From contig NZ_RIBS01000001.1 of NCBI RefSeq assembly GCF_003719825.1, forward strand, positions 310,001 through 374,000: 64,000 nucleotides of DNA, in the 5' to 3' direction. Made by a program: the position numbers and the translations under genes. This stretch comes from Montanilutibacter psychrotolerans. Lineage in GTDB: Bacteria > Pseudomonadota > Gammaproteobacteria > Xanthomonadales > Xanthomonadaceae. Positions 52,857 to 62,519 of this stretch are shown here, in pieces. Every line of letters begins with the position of its first letter. The first letter of the stretch is position 1. The notes under the pieces are model-generated. The model saw nothing but the letters and a program-made list of their open reading frames with translations. It ran no database searches and had not been told where the DNA came from.

Positions 52857-52927
52857 GCCCCGCGGCCGCGCGGGGGGCGAATGCCTTCCGCGCGGCCACA
52901 ATCCGCCATTCCAGGAGCACGCCGCGC

Positions 52928-54184
52928 ATGGCGATCGACACCGGCACGGCATCGGCCGCGCTGATCACAAACGACATCGTCGTGTTCGGCCTGATCGCGG
53001 CCACACTCGGCCTGATCTTCTGGACCTCCAGTGGACCCACTCGGTTCTTCCGGCGCTTCTACTCGGTCGTGCCGGCGTTGCTGCTGTGCTACTTCATTCC
53101 CGGCATCTACAACACCATCGGCCTCATCGATGGCGCCAACAGCAGTCTGTACAACCCGATCGCCAGCCGCGTGCTGCTGCCCGCGGCGCTGGTGCTGCTC
53201 ACCCTGACGATCGACCTCAAGGGCGTGCTGCGACTGGGTCCGAAGCTGCTGCTGATGTACGCGGCCGCCTCGTTGAGCGTGATGATCGGCGCGGTGGTGG
53301 CGTTCCAGGTCATGGCATGGCTGCATCCGTCGACCGTCGCCGGCGACACGTGGGGCGGCATGGCCGCGCTGGCCGGCAGCTGGATCGGCGGTGGCGCGAA
53401 CATGGTCGCGATGAAGGAAGTGTTCGGCGTCGACGAAACCACGTTCGGGCAGTTCGTGGTGATCGATGTCGCGGTTGGCTACCTGTGGATGGCGGTGCTG
53501 ATCTTCCTGGCCGGGCGCGCGCCGGCGATCGACGCGCGCAGCGGCGCCGACACGCGTGCCATCGAGGACCTCAAGCACCGCCTGGCCAGCTACCAGGCGC
53601 AGCACGAACGCGTGGCCAGCCTCACCGACCTGATGATGATCCTGGGTGTCGCGTTCGGCGCGGTCGGGTTGTCGCACGCGGTGGCCACGCCCGCGGCGGC
53701 GTGGTTTGCGACCAACGTGACGTGGGCGCGGCAAGTCAGCCTGCACGAACCGTTCGTGTGGGTGGTGGTGCTGTCGACGTTCATCGGCCTGGGCCTGAGC
53801 TTCACGCGCGCACGCACGCTCGACGGCGCCGGCGCTTCGAAGATCGGCACCTTGCTGCTGTACATCCTGATCGCCTGCATCGGCATGCAGATGGACATCC
53901 TGGCGGTCGCCGACAAGCCCTGGCTGCTGGCGCTGGGGCTGATCTGGATCAGCGTGCACATCGTGTTGCTGTGCCTGCTGGGCAAGCTGCTGCGCGTGCC
54001 GTTCTTCTACTTCGCCATGGGATCGCAGGCCAACATCGGCGGTCCGGCGTCGGCGCCGGTGGTGGCGTCGGTGTTCCATCCGTCGCTGGCGCCCGTGGGC
54101 GCGTTGCTGGGCGCGCTGGGCTACGCCAGTGGCACGGTGCTGGCGTACGTGGTGGGTATCACCCTGCGGGCGATGGCGAGCTGA
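52928..54184 (+). CDS. DUF819-family integral membrane protein
   Basis: A 418-residue polytopic membrane protein of the DUF819 (YjcL-like) family. GGMAALAGSWIGGGANMVAMKE (about 142-163) is the family's conserved segment, and a second glycine-rich repeat holds GSQANIGGPASAP near the C-terminus. The two inverted halves suggest a transporter fold; substrate and function are unknown. Start: ATG 52928. It lies 71 bases after S9 peptidase 3 on the same strand, so it may be cotranscribed with it. A GCGCGCAC/GTGCGCGC hairpin follows at 54189. Confidence 0.88.
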   Translation: MAIDTGTASAALITNDIVVFGLIAATLGLIFWTSSGPTRFFRRFYSVVPALLLCYFIPGIYNTIGLIDGANSSLYNPIASRVLLPAALVLLTLTIDLKGVLRLGPKLLLMYAAASLSVMIGAVVAFQVMAWLHPSTVAGDTWGGMAALAGSWIGGGANMVAMKEVFGVDETTFGQFVVIDVAVGYLWMAVLIFLAGRAPAIDARSGADTRAIEDLKHRLASYQAQHERVASLTDLMMILGVAFGAVGLSHAVATPAAAWFATNVTWARQVSLHEPFVWVVVLSTFIGLGLSFTRARTLDGAGASKIGTLLLYILIACIGMQMDILAVADKPWLLALGLIWISVHIVLLCLLGKLLRVPFFYFAMGSQANIGGPASAPVVASVFHPSLAPVGALLGALGYASGTVLAYVVGITLRAMAS

Positions 54185-54188
54185 CTAC

Positions 54189-54210
54189 GCGCGCACCACT
54201 GTGCGCGCTT
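54189..54210. terminator. Hairpin between convergent DUF819 and yjiX genes
   Basis: A perfect 8-bp stem (54189-54196 with 54201-54208, loop CACT) followed by TT; no long T-run. Confidence 0.5.
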
Positions 54211-54300
54211 AGCTTCAATGCAAGAGCGGCACACGGCGCCGTGCTACGGGGTGACGCAACCACCTGTCCCCTGCGAGCCAGCACCACTCGGCCGGACGAG

Positions 54301-54591
54301 TCAGCAGCATCGCGAACTGCCGCGGGCGTAGCGTGACTGCATGCGTTCGCGGAAGAACGTGTCGCGGTCCATCGGTTCGCGCCCGCGATGGTGGCGGCGC
54401 AGGTGGTCTACGTAGACGTCGTAGTCAGGGATGCCGATGGCCAGCCGCGCGGTCTGCGCGGCCGCGCGCCAACAGCTGCGCAAGGCGCGCGCGACGCCAG
54501 CGACCAGAAGCACTGCAATCGCGTGCGCCGACGGGCCGGTCGTGCGACCGGCGGCGGCGTGTTCAGCGGGCGAGCGATTCGAGTGCGACAT
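54301..54591 (-). CDS. yjiX: YbdD/YjiX-family short protein
   Basis: A 96-residue protein with the family core YDVYVDHLRRHH and EPMDRDTFFRER before a short Arg/Cys tail. The N-terminal 45 residues are longer than usual. YbdD/YjiX proteins are encoded directly after CstA-type transporters and appear to be needed for pyruvate or peptide uptake by them. Its start (ATG 54591) overlaps the cstA coding end by 29 bases, so translation should be coupled. Confidence 0.88.
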   Translation of the reverse strand: MSHSNRSPAEHAAAGRTTGPSAHAIAVLLVAGVARALRSCWRAAAQTARLAIGIPDYDVYVDHLRRHHRGREPMDRDTFFRERMQSRYARGSSRCC

Positions 54592-56623
54592 GACTGCTCT
54601 CCCGCGCGGTGGGCAGGCTGCTGCGATGCGCCGCCAACGCCGCGCGCAGGCCGAAGAACACCGTGGCCAGCAGCACGCACACGAACAGCGCGGTCAGTCC
54701 GGCATCGACGTAATTGTTGAACACCACGCGCTGCATTTCCTCGATGGATTTCGCCGGCGCCAGCACCTCACCGCGCGCGGCTGCGTCGGCGAACTTGCGC
54801 GCGTTGGCGATGAAGCCGATCTTCGGGTCGACGTGGAAAAGCTTCTGCCATCCCGCGACCAGCGTGCAGATCAGCAGCCACGCGGTGGGAATCGCAGGCA
54901 CCCACAGGTACCGGGCCCGCTTCATCTTGACGATCACCACGCAACAGAACACCAGCGCGATCCCGGCCAGCATCTGGTTGGCGATGCCGAACAGCGGCCA
55001 CAGCGTGTTGATGCCACCCAGCGGGTCCACCACGCCCTGGTACAGGAACCACCCCCAGCCGGCGACGGCCAATGCGGTGCAGGCGATGTTGGCTCCCCAG
55101 CTGTCGGTACGCTGGAACGGCGCATAGGCCAGGCCCAGCAGGTCCTGGATCATGAAGCGCGCCACGCGCGTGCCGGCGTCGATGGTGGTGAGGATGAACA
55201 GCGCTTCGAACAGGATCGCGTAGTGGTACCAGAACGCCATCATGCCTTCGCCGCCCACCAGACCGTGCAGGATCTGCGCCATGCCGACCGCAAGCGTCGG
55301 CGCACCGCCGGTGCGCGAGAGGATGGTGGACTCGCCGATCTCCTTCGCCGTGGTGGTCAGCACGTCCGGCGTCAGCACGAAGCCCCAGGCCGAGATCGCC
55401 GCGGCCGCCGATTCGGGCGTGGTGCCGATCAGTGCCGCCGGTGCGTTCATCGCGAAGTACACGCCCGGTTGAAGCACGCACGCGGCGATCAGCGCCATGA
55501 TCGCGACGAACGCCTCCATCAGCATGCCGCCGTAGCCGATCAGCGGAATATGCGATTCGTTCGACAGCATCTTGGGCGTGGTGCCGGAGCTGATCAGCGC
55601 ATGGAACCCAGACACCGATCCGCAGGCGATGGTGATGAACAGGAAGGGAAACAGGCTGCCGGAGAACACCGGCCCGGACCCGTCGATGAAGCGCGTGACG
55701 GCCGGCATCTGCAGGTCCGGCATCGCGATGAGGATGGCCAGCGCAAGCACCAGCACCGTGCCGATCTTGAGGAAGGTCGACAGGTAGTCGCGCGGTGCCA
55801 GCAGCAGCCACACAGGCAGGACGGCGGCAATGAAGCCATAGCCGATCAGCAGCCACGCCAGGGTGGTGCCTTCCAGGTGGAACACCCCCGACCACTCCGG
55901 GTGCGCGGCGACCTTGCCGCCCAGCCAGATTGCCAGCAGCAACAGGACGAAGCCGATCACCGAGACCTCGAGGATGCGGCCGGGCCGAAAGTACCGCAGG
56001 TACAACCCCATCAACACCGCGATCGGGATGGTCATCGCCACCGTGAACGTGCCCCACGGGCTGGCGGCAAGCGCCTTGACCACCACCAGCGCCAGCACGG
56101 CCAGCAGGATCACCATGATCATCAGGATGCCGATCATTGCGATCACACCCGCTGCCGCGCCCATCTCCGAGCGGATCATCTCGCCCAGCGAGCGACCGTC
56201 GCGGCGCGTCGAGAAGAACAGCACCAACATGTCCTGCACCGCGCCGGCCAGCACCACGCCGAACAGGATCCACAACGTGCCAGGCAGGTAACCCATCTGC
56301 GCCGCCAGTACTGGTCCCACCAGCGGGCCAGCGCCGGCGATGGCGGCGAAATGGTGCCCGAAAAGCACGCTGCGTTCGGTGGGCACGTAGTCCAGGCCGT
56401 CGTTGCGTCGCCATGCCGGTGTCGCGCGCGTGGCATCCACGCGTAGCGCGTTGGTCGCGATGTAGCGGCCGTAGAAGCGATAGCCGATGGTGAACACCGA
56501 CACCGCTGCGGCCACCAACCACATCGCGCTGATGGTTTCGCCCCGTTGCAGGGCGATCGTGCCAAGGCAGAACGTGGCGAACAGGGCAAGCGCAACCCAG
56601 GCCAAGCGGGACAGACCCTTCAT
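54563..56623 (-). CDS. cstA: CstA carbon-starvation transporter
   Basis: A 686-residue inner-membrane protein with about 16-18 helices. Family segments include GHHFAAIAGAGPLVGPVLAAQ near residue 80, GCGSVSGFHALISSGTTPK-like sequence in the middle (reads ACGSVSGFHALIS here), and GINTLWPLFGIANQ. CstA and its relatives import pyruvate and peptides under nutrient limitation. Start: ATG 56623 with GGAGGG five bases before it; the longer frame to 56677 has no ribosome site. It is followed by overlapping yjiX and preceded by corA on the same strand. Confidence 0.95.
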   Translation of the reverse strand: MKGLSRLAWVALALFATFCLGTIALQRGETISAMWLVAAAVSVFTIGYRFYGRYIATNALRVDATRATPAWRRNDGLDYVPTERSVLFGHHFAAIAGAGPLVGPVLAAQMGYLPGTLWILFGVVLAGAVQDMLVLFFSTRRDGRSLGEMIRSEMGAAAGVIAMIGILMIMVILLAVLALVVVKALAASPWGTFTVAMTIPIAVLMGLYLRYFRPGRILEVSVIGFVLLLLAIWLGGKVAAHPEWSGVFHLEGTTLAWLLIGYGFIAAVLPVWLLLAPRDYLSTFLKIGTVLVLALAILIAMPDLQMPAVTRFIDGSGPVFSGSLFPFLFITIACGSVSGFHALISSGTTPKMLSNESHIPLIGYGGMLMEAFVAIMALIAACVLQPGVYFAMNAPAALIGTTPESAAAAISAWGFVLTPDVLTTTAKEIGESTILSRTGGAPTLAVGMAQILHGLVGGEGMMAFWYHYAILFEALFILTTIDAGTRVARFMIQDLLGLAYAPFQRTDSWGANIACTALAVAGWGWFLYQGVVDPLGGINTLWPLFGIANQMLAGIALVFCCVVIVKMKRARYLWVPAIPTAWLLICTLVAGWQKLFHVDPKIGFIANARKFADAAARGEVLAPAKSIEEMQRVVFNNYVDAGLTALFVCVLLATVFFGLRAALAAHRSSLPTARESSHVALESLAR

Positions 56624-56727
56624 GACAACCCTCCAATGGACCGTCCAAGTCTCGCCCGGCGGCCAGGCACGGGTCAATGCGCAATGCGACGGAAGGGATG
56701 CGACTTTGGTCTAGCCCGCGCGGCCGC

Positions 56728-57750
56728 TCACAGCCAGCGCGCGCGCTTGAACATCCGGTACAGCACGCCGCAGACCACCACCACCACGCCGATCAGGATC
56801 CAGTAACCGGTTGGCGATTTGGTCTCCGGCATCGATTCGAAGTTCATGCCGTACCAGCTGGCGATCAGTGTGGGCGCCGCCAGCAGCGCCGCCCACGCAC
56901 CCAGCCGCTTGACCACTTCGCCCTGGTGCACGGTGACCAGCGACAGGTTCACGCCAACCGCTGCGGTCAGCATCTCGCGCAGCGTATCGGTGGCCTCGCT
57001 GATGCGCTGCGCGTGGTCGTGCACGTCGCGGAAGTACAGCTGGATCTCGCCGTCAATGAGCCCGCCGCGCACGCGTTCGAGCTGGCTGAGGATGTCCTGC
57101 AGCGGCGCCACCGCCATGCGCAGACGGGTCAGCTCGCGCTTGAGTTCGTACAGCTTGCGCACGGTGTCCTTGCGGAACTCCTCGGCGAAGATGTCCTGTT
57201 CGAGCATGTTGAGCGTGTGGTTGAACTCGTCGACGATCGGCATGAAGTCGTCGACCACCATGTCCAGTACCGCATACAGCGCGGCGCCCGGCCCGTGCAC
57301 CAGAAGCTCGGGTTCGCGCTCGATTCGCGCGCGGGCGGCGGCGTAGCTGCTCGACGCGCCGTGGCGCACGGTGACGATATAGCGCGGGCCGATGAACACG
57401 TGCGTCTCGCCGAAGCGGATGCGCTGCTCGACGGTGCGTGCGGTGTGCATGGCGATGAACAGCGAATTGCCGTAGCTCTCGACCTTGGGACGCTGGTGGG
57501 CGTTCTGCGCGTCTTCGACGGCCAGGTCGTGCAGGCCGAACTCTTCCTGCAGCTTTTCCAGGATGCCGTCGGCCGGCTCGTAGAGGCCGACCCAGACGAA
57601 ACTGCCGTCGTCGACGGCGAGCACGTCGCTGATGGCATCCAGGCTGATGTCGCGGCGGGCACCATCGCGACCGTAGGCCGCGCAGTTGATCACGCAGACA
57701 GGCAGGTCCGGGCGGGGCGAGCGGTTGGCGGATTCGGTCATGCGCGGCAT
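56728..57750 (-). CDS. corA: CorA-family magnesium/divalent cation channel
   Basis: A 340-residue CorA protein. A large cytoplasmic N-terminal domain is followed by two C-terminal membrane helices, with the selectivity motif G301-M-N303 (YGMNFESMPE) between them. It is a pentameric Mg2+ channel of the inner membrane. ATG 57750 and ATG 57741 are both possible starts; neither has a strong ribosome site. The frame runs open upstream to 57852 without similarity. It follows the DUF4105 gene by 114 bases. Confidence 0.94.
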   Translation of the reverse strand: MPRMTESANRSPRPDLPVCVINCAAYGRDGARRDISLDAISDVLAVDDGSFVWVGLYEPADGILEKLQEEFGLHDLAVEDAQNAHQRPKVESYGNSLFIAMHTARTVEQRIRFGETHVFIGPRYIVTVRHGASSSYAAARARIEREPELLVHGPGAALYAVLDMVVDDFMPIVDEFNHTLNMLEQDIFAEEFRKDTVRKLYELKRELTRLRMAVAPLQDILSQLERVRGGLIDGEIQLYFRDVHDHAQRISEATDTLREMLTAAVGVNLSLVTVHQGEVVKRLGAWAALLAAPTLIASWYGMNFESMPETKSPTGYWILIGVVVVVCGVLYRMFKRARWL

Positions 57751-57864
57751 CGTGCCGACGGCAGCGCCGCGCGGCAAGCCACGATTGCCGTTGGATGGTC
57801 CGGTTGCCTCCACGTGCCTGCGACAGCGCCGCAGATCACTGCGGCGCGCCAACCCTCGGACCGC

Positions 57865-59163
57865 CTACGAGGATGCGGGCCCCTCGGCGGTCCCGGTCTC
57901 GACGGTGCGGCGCGAGAACGCCCACCACAGACCCGCATGCAACGGCAGCAACAGCACGATCCAATGCCCGTTCTGTTGCGGCACCGCCTGTAGCCAGTGG
58001 AAGAACAGGCCCAGCACCGTGCCAATCGCCACCAGCGCGAGCGCGCGGCGGAACCAACGCCCGCCGTCGCGTCCGCGCAGTTCACGCCAGCCGCCCAGCA
58101 GCAACCACCAGCACAGCGGCGACATCACCAGCAGGTTCTGGTTGGCCCAGCCGAAACGGTGTTCGGTGCCGAACCAGATGAACAGCATCAGCGCACCCAG
58201 CGCGCCGCACAGCCACCAGAACGGCAGCGCCAACGCGGCGAGCCAGCGCCGGTGGCGGCGGCCCAGCGTTGCCGCCGCCAAGCCCAGCACCAGCCCGCAC
58301 GCCGCCCAGCGCCACCAGCGCAGCGGCGCTTCCTGCGGCTCGGGCTGCAGCATGTGCGGCAGCAGGGTGCGTTCTTCGGTCACCAGTGGCCGCCCGTCGG
58401 CAAGGCGCGTCTCGCGCAGCGCAGCCGACAGGCGCATCGGTACGAACGCCTCGGCCCACAACGGCTGCGGTTCGTCCGCGGCCGGGCCCAGGCCGACGTC
58501 AAAGCCCAGCCACATCCACGGTGCCGGCGACGCCAGCCGGAGTGCCTCGCTTCGGTAGGTGCTGCCGTGCGAGCGGCCCTCGATCTGCCGACGCAGACCG
58601 CCATCGATCGTGCGGTCGATCGCGTCGCGCACGCGCGTAGAGCAGTTGTCGAGGAAGTAGTCGTAACGGTACTGCGCGTTTTCCGGTCGTGCGTTTTCGG
58701 CCAGCGCGGCGGCCAGTTCACGGGCGCTGGCTTCGTCGAGGTCGAGCCATTGCAGGCCAACGCCGCGGCCGGCCTTGCGGTAATGCGCCAGGTCCTCTTC
58801 GAACGGCAGCGCGACGAGGCGATATCGCATGTCGCCGCGGACGAACCGGCCGATGAAGTCCTCCTCGCCCGGATCGAAGAAGCCGAAGTTGTACGAGGTC
58901 GCCTGGCCGCTGGCCGGGTCGAACACCACCAGGGCGTCGTGACCGAATCGCTCCCAGAAGATCTCGCCTGGCAGCATCGTGATGATGCCGATGCGCGGCG
59001 CATCGCCGGCGTTGGTGCGCCCGGCCGGCGGCACGATCGATGGCCCGGCGAGGTGCGAGGAGTCCAGCAGGGGCGGTCGCAACGGGCCGGAGACGGCCGT
59101 CGAGGCGGCCAACAGCAGGGCGGCGCAGGCCAGGCGGCGGACGAAGCGGGCGATGGGGTTCAC
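57865..59163 (-). CDS. DUF4105 / Lnb-type membrane protein
   Basis: A 432-residue protein with an N-terminal signal or anchor (about 10-26), a periplasmic DUF4105 domain (about 55-275) and about five C-terminal membrane helices (285-415). The NlpC/P60-like catalytic pair is visible: H75 in WERFGHDALVVF and C174 in FLDNCSTRVRD. The same domain organisation is recalled for Lnb, a lipoprotein N-acyltransferase described outside Proteobacteria, but that link is from memory and untested here. It follows corC by 166 bases on the same strand, where lnt usually lies. Other periplasmic acyltransferase or peptidase roles remain possible. Confidence 0.82.
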   Translation of the reverse strand: MNPIARFVRRLACAALLLAASTAVSGPLRPPLLDSSHLAGPSIVPPAGRTNAGDAPRIGIITMLPGEIFWERFGHDALVVFDPASGQATSYNFGFFDPGEEDFIGRFVRGDMRYRLVALPFEEDLAHYRKAGRGVGLQWLDLDEASARELAAALAENARPENAQYRYDYFLDNCSTRVRDAIDRTIDGGLRRQIEGRSHGSTYRSEALRLASPAPWMWLGFDVGLGPAADEPQPLWAEAFVPMRLSAALRETRLADGRPLVTEERTLLPHMLQPEPQEAPLRWWRWAACGLVLGLAAATLGRRHRRWLAALALPFWWLCGALGALMLFIWFGTEHRFGWANQNLLVMSPLCWWLLLGGWRELRGRDGGRWFRRALALVAIGTVLGLFFHWLQAVPQQNGHWIVLLLPLHAGLWWAFSRRTVETGTAEGPASS

Positions 59164-59329
59164 GGGAACTGCGGCCTGTACCGACGATCGGGAGCCGGCA
59201 TTCTAGTGGCCCGTCGCGGACACCGGACGCAGCGGGGCGCCCGTGAGCGCGCGGCGGCGCGGCGAACCGGGCCTGTCGCGTGGCAGGGCGCGGCTGGGCT
59301 TCAGCCGAACCACGCCGCACCGTGGCCGG

Positions 59330-60178
59330 TCAGCCCAGCACCCCGACGTGGAACGCATGCACGCGGCGCGCATCGGCACCCGACACACGGAACACGAAGC
59401 GGCCCAGCGTGAGTTCCTCGCCGGCCTCGGGCAGGTGCCCGATCGCAGCGGTGACGAGGCCGCCGATGGTGTCGTACTCGTCCTCGTCGAAGTCGGCGCT
59501 GAAGCGTTCGTTGAAGTCCGAGATCGGCGTCAGCGCGTCGACCATGTACTGCCCGTCGGCCTGCGCCGCGATCAGCGCGTCGGGATCCTCGGCGTCATCG
59601 TGCTCGTCGTCGATGTCGCCGACGATCTGTTCGAGCACGTCCTCGATGGTGACCAGGCCGGCGACGCCGCCGTGCTCGTCGATGACGATCGCCATGTGGT
59701 TGCGCAGCTGGCGGAACTCGCGCAGCAGCACGTCCAGGCGCTTGGATTCAGGGACCAGCACGGCCGGGCGCAGCAGGGCATGGATGGTGCCTGGCCCGTT
59801 GTCGGCGACGACGCCACGCAACAGGTCCTTGGCGAGCAGGATGCCAAGGATCTCGTCCTTGTCCTCGCCGTGCACCGGGAAGCGCGAATGGCCGGATTCG
59901 ACGACCTGCTTCATGAGGTCGAGGAACTTGGCGTCGGCGGGCAGGGCGATCATCTGCGAGCGCGGGATCATGACGTCGCCGACGCTGAGGTCGGACACCG
60001 CGATCGCGCCCTCCATCATCATCAGCGTGTCGGCTTCGATCAGGCCGTCGGCCTGCGCGTCGCGCAACAGTTCGACCAGGTCCTCGCGGGTGGTCGGCTC
60101 GCCGGTCAGGGCCGAGCTGATACGTTCGAGCCAGCTGCGGCGCTCGTTAGGGTGGTGACTACTGTCGTCCTCGGACAT
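59330..60178 (-). CDS. corC: CorC/YbeX, CBS-domain protein
   Basis: A 282-residue soluble protein. Two CBS domains (about 65-185, with VGDVMIPRSQM and IDEHGGVAGLVTIEDVLEQIVG) are followed by a CorC/HlyC transporter-associated domain (about 200-280, EYDTIGGLV). It matches E. coli CorC/YbeX, linked to Mg2+/Co2+ handling and to the ybeZ-ybeY ribosome-maturation operon. Start: ATG 60178 (MSEDDSSHH). Here a secreted-protein gene on the other strand is inserted between ybeY and corC. Confidence 0.93.
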   Translation of the reverse strand: MSEDDSSHHPNERRSWLERISSALTGEPTTREDLVELLRDAQADGLIEADTLMMMEGAIAVSDLSVGDVMIPRSQMIALPADAKFLDLMKQVVESGHSRFPVHGEDKDEILGILLAKDLLRGVVADNGPGTIHALLRPAVLVPESKRLDVLLREFRQLRNHMAIVIDEHGGVAGLVTIEDVLEQIVGDIDDEHDDAEDPDALIAAQADGQYMVDALTPISDFNERFSADFDEDEYDTIGGLVTAAIGHLPEAGEELTLGRFVFRVSGADARRVHAFHVGVLG

Positions 60179-60866
60179 GGTGTTCTGGTATCGACGCCCT
60201 TGGGGGGTTGGGCGGCTGAACGAGTCTAGCGCGGATGGGCGGCAGGACGGAAACCGCGACGTGTCGAGACTGCCACCGGGGCGTGCCGACGGTCGCGAGA
60301 AGGCGCGATGGACGGCGACCGGATGCGATCGTGGGAGAGGGGACTGAGATGTCATGGGAACGTGCGGGCGGCCTGTTCCGCGGGTCCTGTGGAGGCGATT
60401 GCGCGGGCATCGCGCCCGCGCGACGCGTGCCACGCCTGCCGGCTTGCGTCAGATCCCGTTCCGGCGGCGGCGACGGCTGTGACGGCGGCACGTGCCGGTG
60501 GCGCGACGGCGACGATTCGGGCTGCGGGGATGCCGGGCCGCGCCAGGTGCCGGGTCGGTAGACCGGCGCGGGTTGGTGGGAGTCCGTGCGGCGGTGCGTT
60601 CGTCGTCAGTCCGTGCCGTCGTTGTTCGTGCATCGTCGCCCGTCCGGCGGCGATGTTTCGGCAATCCACGCCGCGCGTGCGGCGCAGTCCGATGCAAGAA
60701 CGCGGACATCCCTGAGGCGCGATTTCCCGATCGCGGTGGAGCGCACCGCGTCGAACGGCAATGCTGTCGTTGCCGGCCGAATGCGTCATCGCAGCAGCAC
60801 TGCTCGCCCCGCTTGCATCGGCAGCCACCGCTACCCACACGTGCCCACCCGCGCAAGGACGAACCC
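60179..60866. other. Intergenic region between corC and the secreted Cys protein gene
   Basis: No convincing gene is seen; open frames on both strands give Arg/Ala-rich products without motifs. A GCGCGGGC/GCCCGCGC hairpin lies at 60401-60421. Confidence 0.5.
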
Positions 60867-61424
60867 ATGCCCCGCAGGCTTTTCTGTCGCCTCACCTTCA
60901 TCCTCGCGCTTGCCGCGCTGTTGTCCTCCCTCCCGGCCTTGGCGCAGTCGGCGTCCACCGCGAAAAGGCACGGCGTCACCGCGCGCGTTGCGCCTTCCGC
61001 GGGCATCAACGGTCAGGTGGGTCGCTATACGGATGTCGGCAGTTACCTCGTCGACGAGGCGTCGATCGAAGCCTGGTACACCGCAACGCACCGCCTGCGT
61101 GAACAGTTCGACGACATCTGCGGCGACACCTTCTGCGAGGGCGACTACAGCAACCTTCAGGAATTGCGCTACACGTGCTCGGTCGACCGCGTGAGCGGCA
61201 TTCTGGGCCAATGCGTGTGGGGATTCGCCGGCAGCATCGATGAGGTCGATCCGTACAACGGGCGGGTGCTGGTCGATGCGCGTGCCTGGCAATGCGTGAC
61301 CCCGCTGGCGCCGCGAACCACCGTCGCGCAACTGATTACGGTGTTTGCGGGTGGCTCGCCCTTGTATGCGCTATTGCCGGGAACCGATCGCTCGATCTAC
61401 GACGGCCTGGTGGACTGCCTGTAG
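60867..61424 (+). CDS. Secreted cysteine-containing hypothetical protein
   Basis: A 185-residue protein not assigned to any family. It has a clear signal peptide (1-27, ending ALA-Q), then about 158 mature residues. Six Cys occur after the signal (in DDICGDTFCEGD, YTCSVD, GQCVWGF, WQCVT and DCL at the C-terminus), which could form three disulfides in the periplasm or outside the cell. The last residues are VDCL. Start: ATG 60867, the only Met that begins a signal peptide; the frame is open upstream to 60492. It lies on the opposite strand between ybeY and corC. Confidence 0.7.
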   Translation: MPRRLFCRLTFILALAALLSSLPALAQSASTAKRHGVTARVAPSAGINGQVGRYTDVGSYLVDEASIEAWYTATHRLREQFDDICGDTFCEGDYSNLQELRYTCSVDRVSGILGQCVWGFAGSIDEVDPYNGRVLVDARAWQCVTPLAPRTTVAQLITVFAGGSPLYALLPGTDRSIYDGLVDCL

Positions 61425-61753
61425 GGGCTTTCGGCGGCGATTGCGCCGTCGGCGTCGGCGGGAGGCATGCGGGCGTGAGACGGGCTGGCGTTAGAACAGT
61501 CGTCGGTCGGCGCGCCAATAACCCCATTGGCAGCACCGGTATGGTGTTCAACGCTGCTCCGGCGCTTCCGACTACCGGCCGGTTGCTGGCGGCCGTTGGC
61601 GGCCGTGGCTGCAGCGCGCATGCAGACGAAGATGCAGACCGGCGGGTCGGGCAATGGACGTTGGGGGTGTCGCGTCCAGACGCGCCAGCGGGAGGGCCTC
61701 TGGGCGTGAGACGGGCTGGTGGCAGGACAACGGTCGGTCGGTGCTGATCCGAC
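61425..61753. other. Intergenic region with a direct repeat
   Basis: No gene is seen between the secreted protein gene and convergent ybeY. An 18-base exact direct repeat, GGGCGTGAGACGGGCTGG, is at 61471-61488 and 61702-61719, each within about 45 bases of weaker similarity. Confidence 0.6.
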
Positions 61754-62227
61754 TCAGTACGGATCGGCAATGCCCAGTGACGCCAGGATCTCGCGCTCCA
61801 GTTGCTCCATGCACTCGGCGTCGCGTTCGTCTTCGTGATCCCAACCCAGCAGGTGGAGCACGCCGTGCACCGTCAGGTGGGCGTAGTGAGCGGCCAAGGC
61901 CTTCTTCTGTTCCTTGGCTTCTCGCGCGACCACCGGTGCGCAGATCACCAGGTCGCCGAGCAACGGCATCTTGACGCCCTTGGGCAGGCCCTCGGGCAAG
62001 TCCGCCGGGAAACTCAACACGTTGGTGGCGTAGTCCTTGCCGCGGTAGTGGCGGTTCAACGAACGCCCTTCCTTCGTGTCGACGATACGAATGGCCAGGT
62101 CCGCTTCGCGGATGCGGCCGGCAAGCGCGGCCGCGACCCATTTGCGGAAGCTCACCGCGGCGGGAATGCCGGTGCGCGGCAGCGCGTAGTTGATGACGAC
62201 GTCGAGTCTTGCAGGGCCGATGGTCAT
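61754..62227 (-). CDS. ybeY: YbeY endoribonuclease / rRNA maturation factor
   Basis: A 157-residue protein with the UPF0054 zinc motif: H121, H125 and H131 in [23 protein letters not shown] and LGDLVI are also conserved. YbeY is needed for 16S rRNA 3'-end maturation and ribosome quality control. Start: ATG 62227, set by family length; the frame is open to 62335 without similarity. It is separated from ybeZ by 292 bases in which no gene was recognised. Confidence 0.94.
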   Translation of the reverse strand: MTIGPARLDVVINYALPRTGIPAAVSFRKWVAAALAGRIREADLAIRIVDTKEGRSLNRHYRGKDYATNVLSFPADLPEGLPKGVKMPLLGDLVICAPVVAREAKEQKKALAAHYAHLTVHGVLHLLGWDHEDERDAECMEQLEREILASLGIADPY

Positions 62228-62519
62228 GGCGGGGGAACCGGATCCACGGGTTGGTTCAGGCCGCCATGGTAGCCCCGCGCGGCAGTGGTCGGGGAGGTTG
62301 CGCACGTCGCGCGCCTCGTCTGCACACTCCTGCACGGATGCAATGTCGTACGGGTCGCCCTGTCATTGGCCACGCGCGTCGCGTGGCGCTGCGTCCCGGG
62401 TTGCCCGCAGTGTGCTGCTGCCGGCGCGTTCGGTCGCATCGCCGTCCATCCGGCGGACAGCACTTGAGTCGCCGCTGGAACACGTGCCGGCGTCGCCGGC
62501 GTGGCGGAAAGCGCTCGGC

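Noticed and set aside
54431-56446. A 671-codon rightward open frame opposite cstA
   Set aside because: Gln/His/Arg-rich antisense product; cstA is unambiguous on the other strand.
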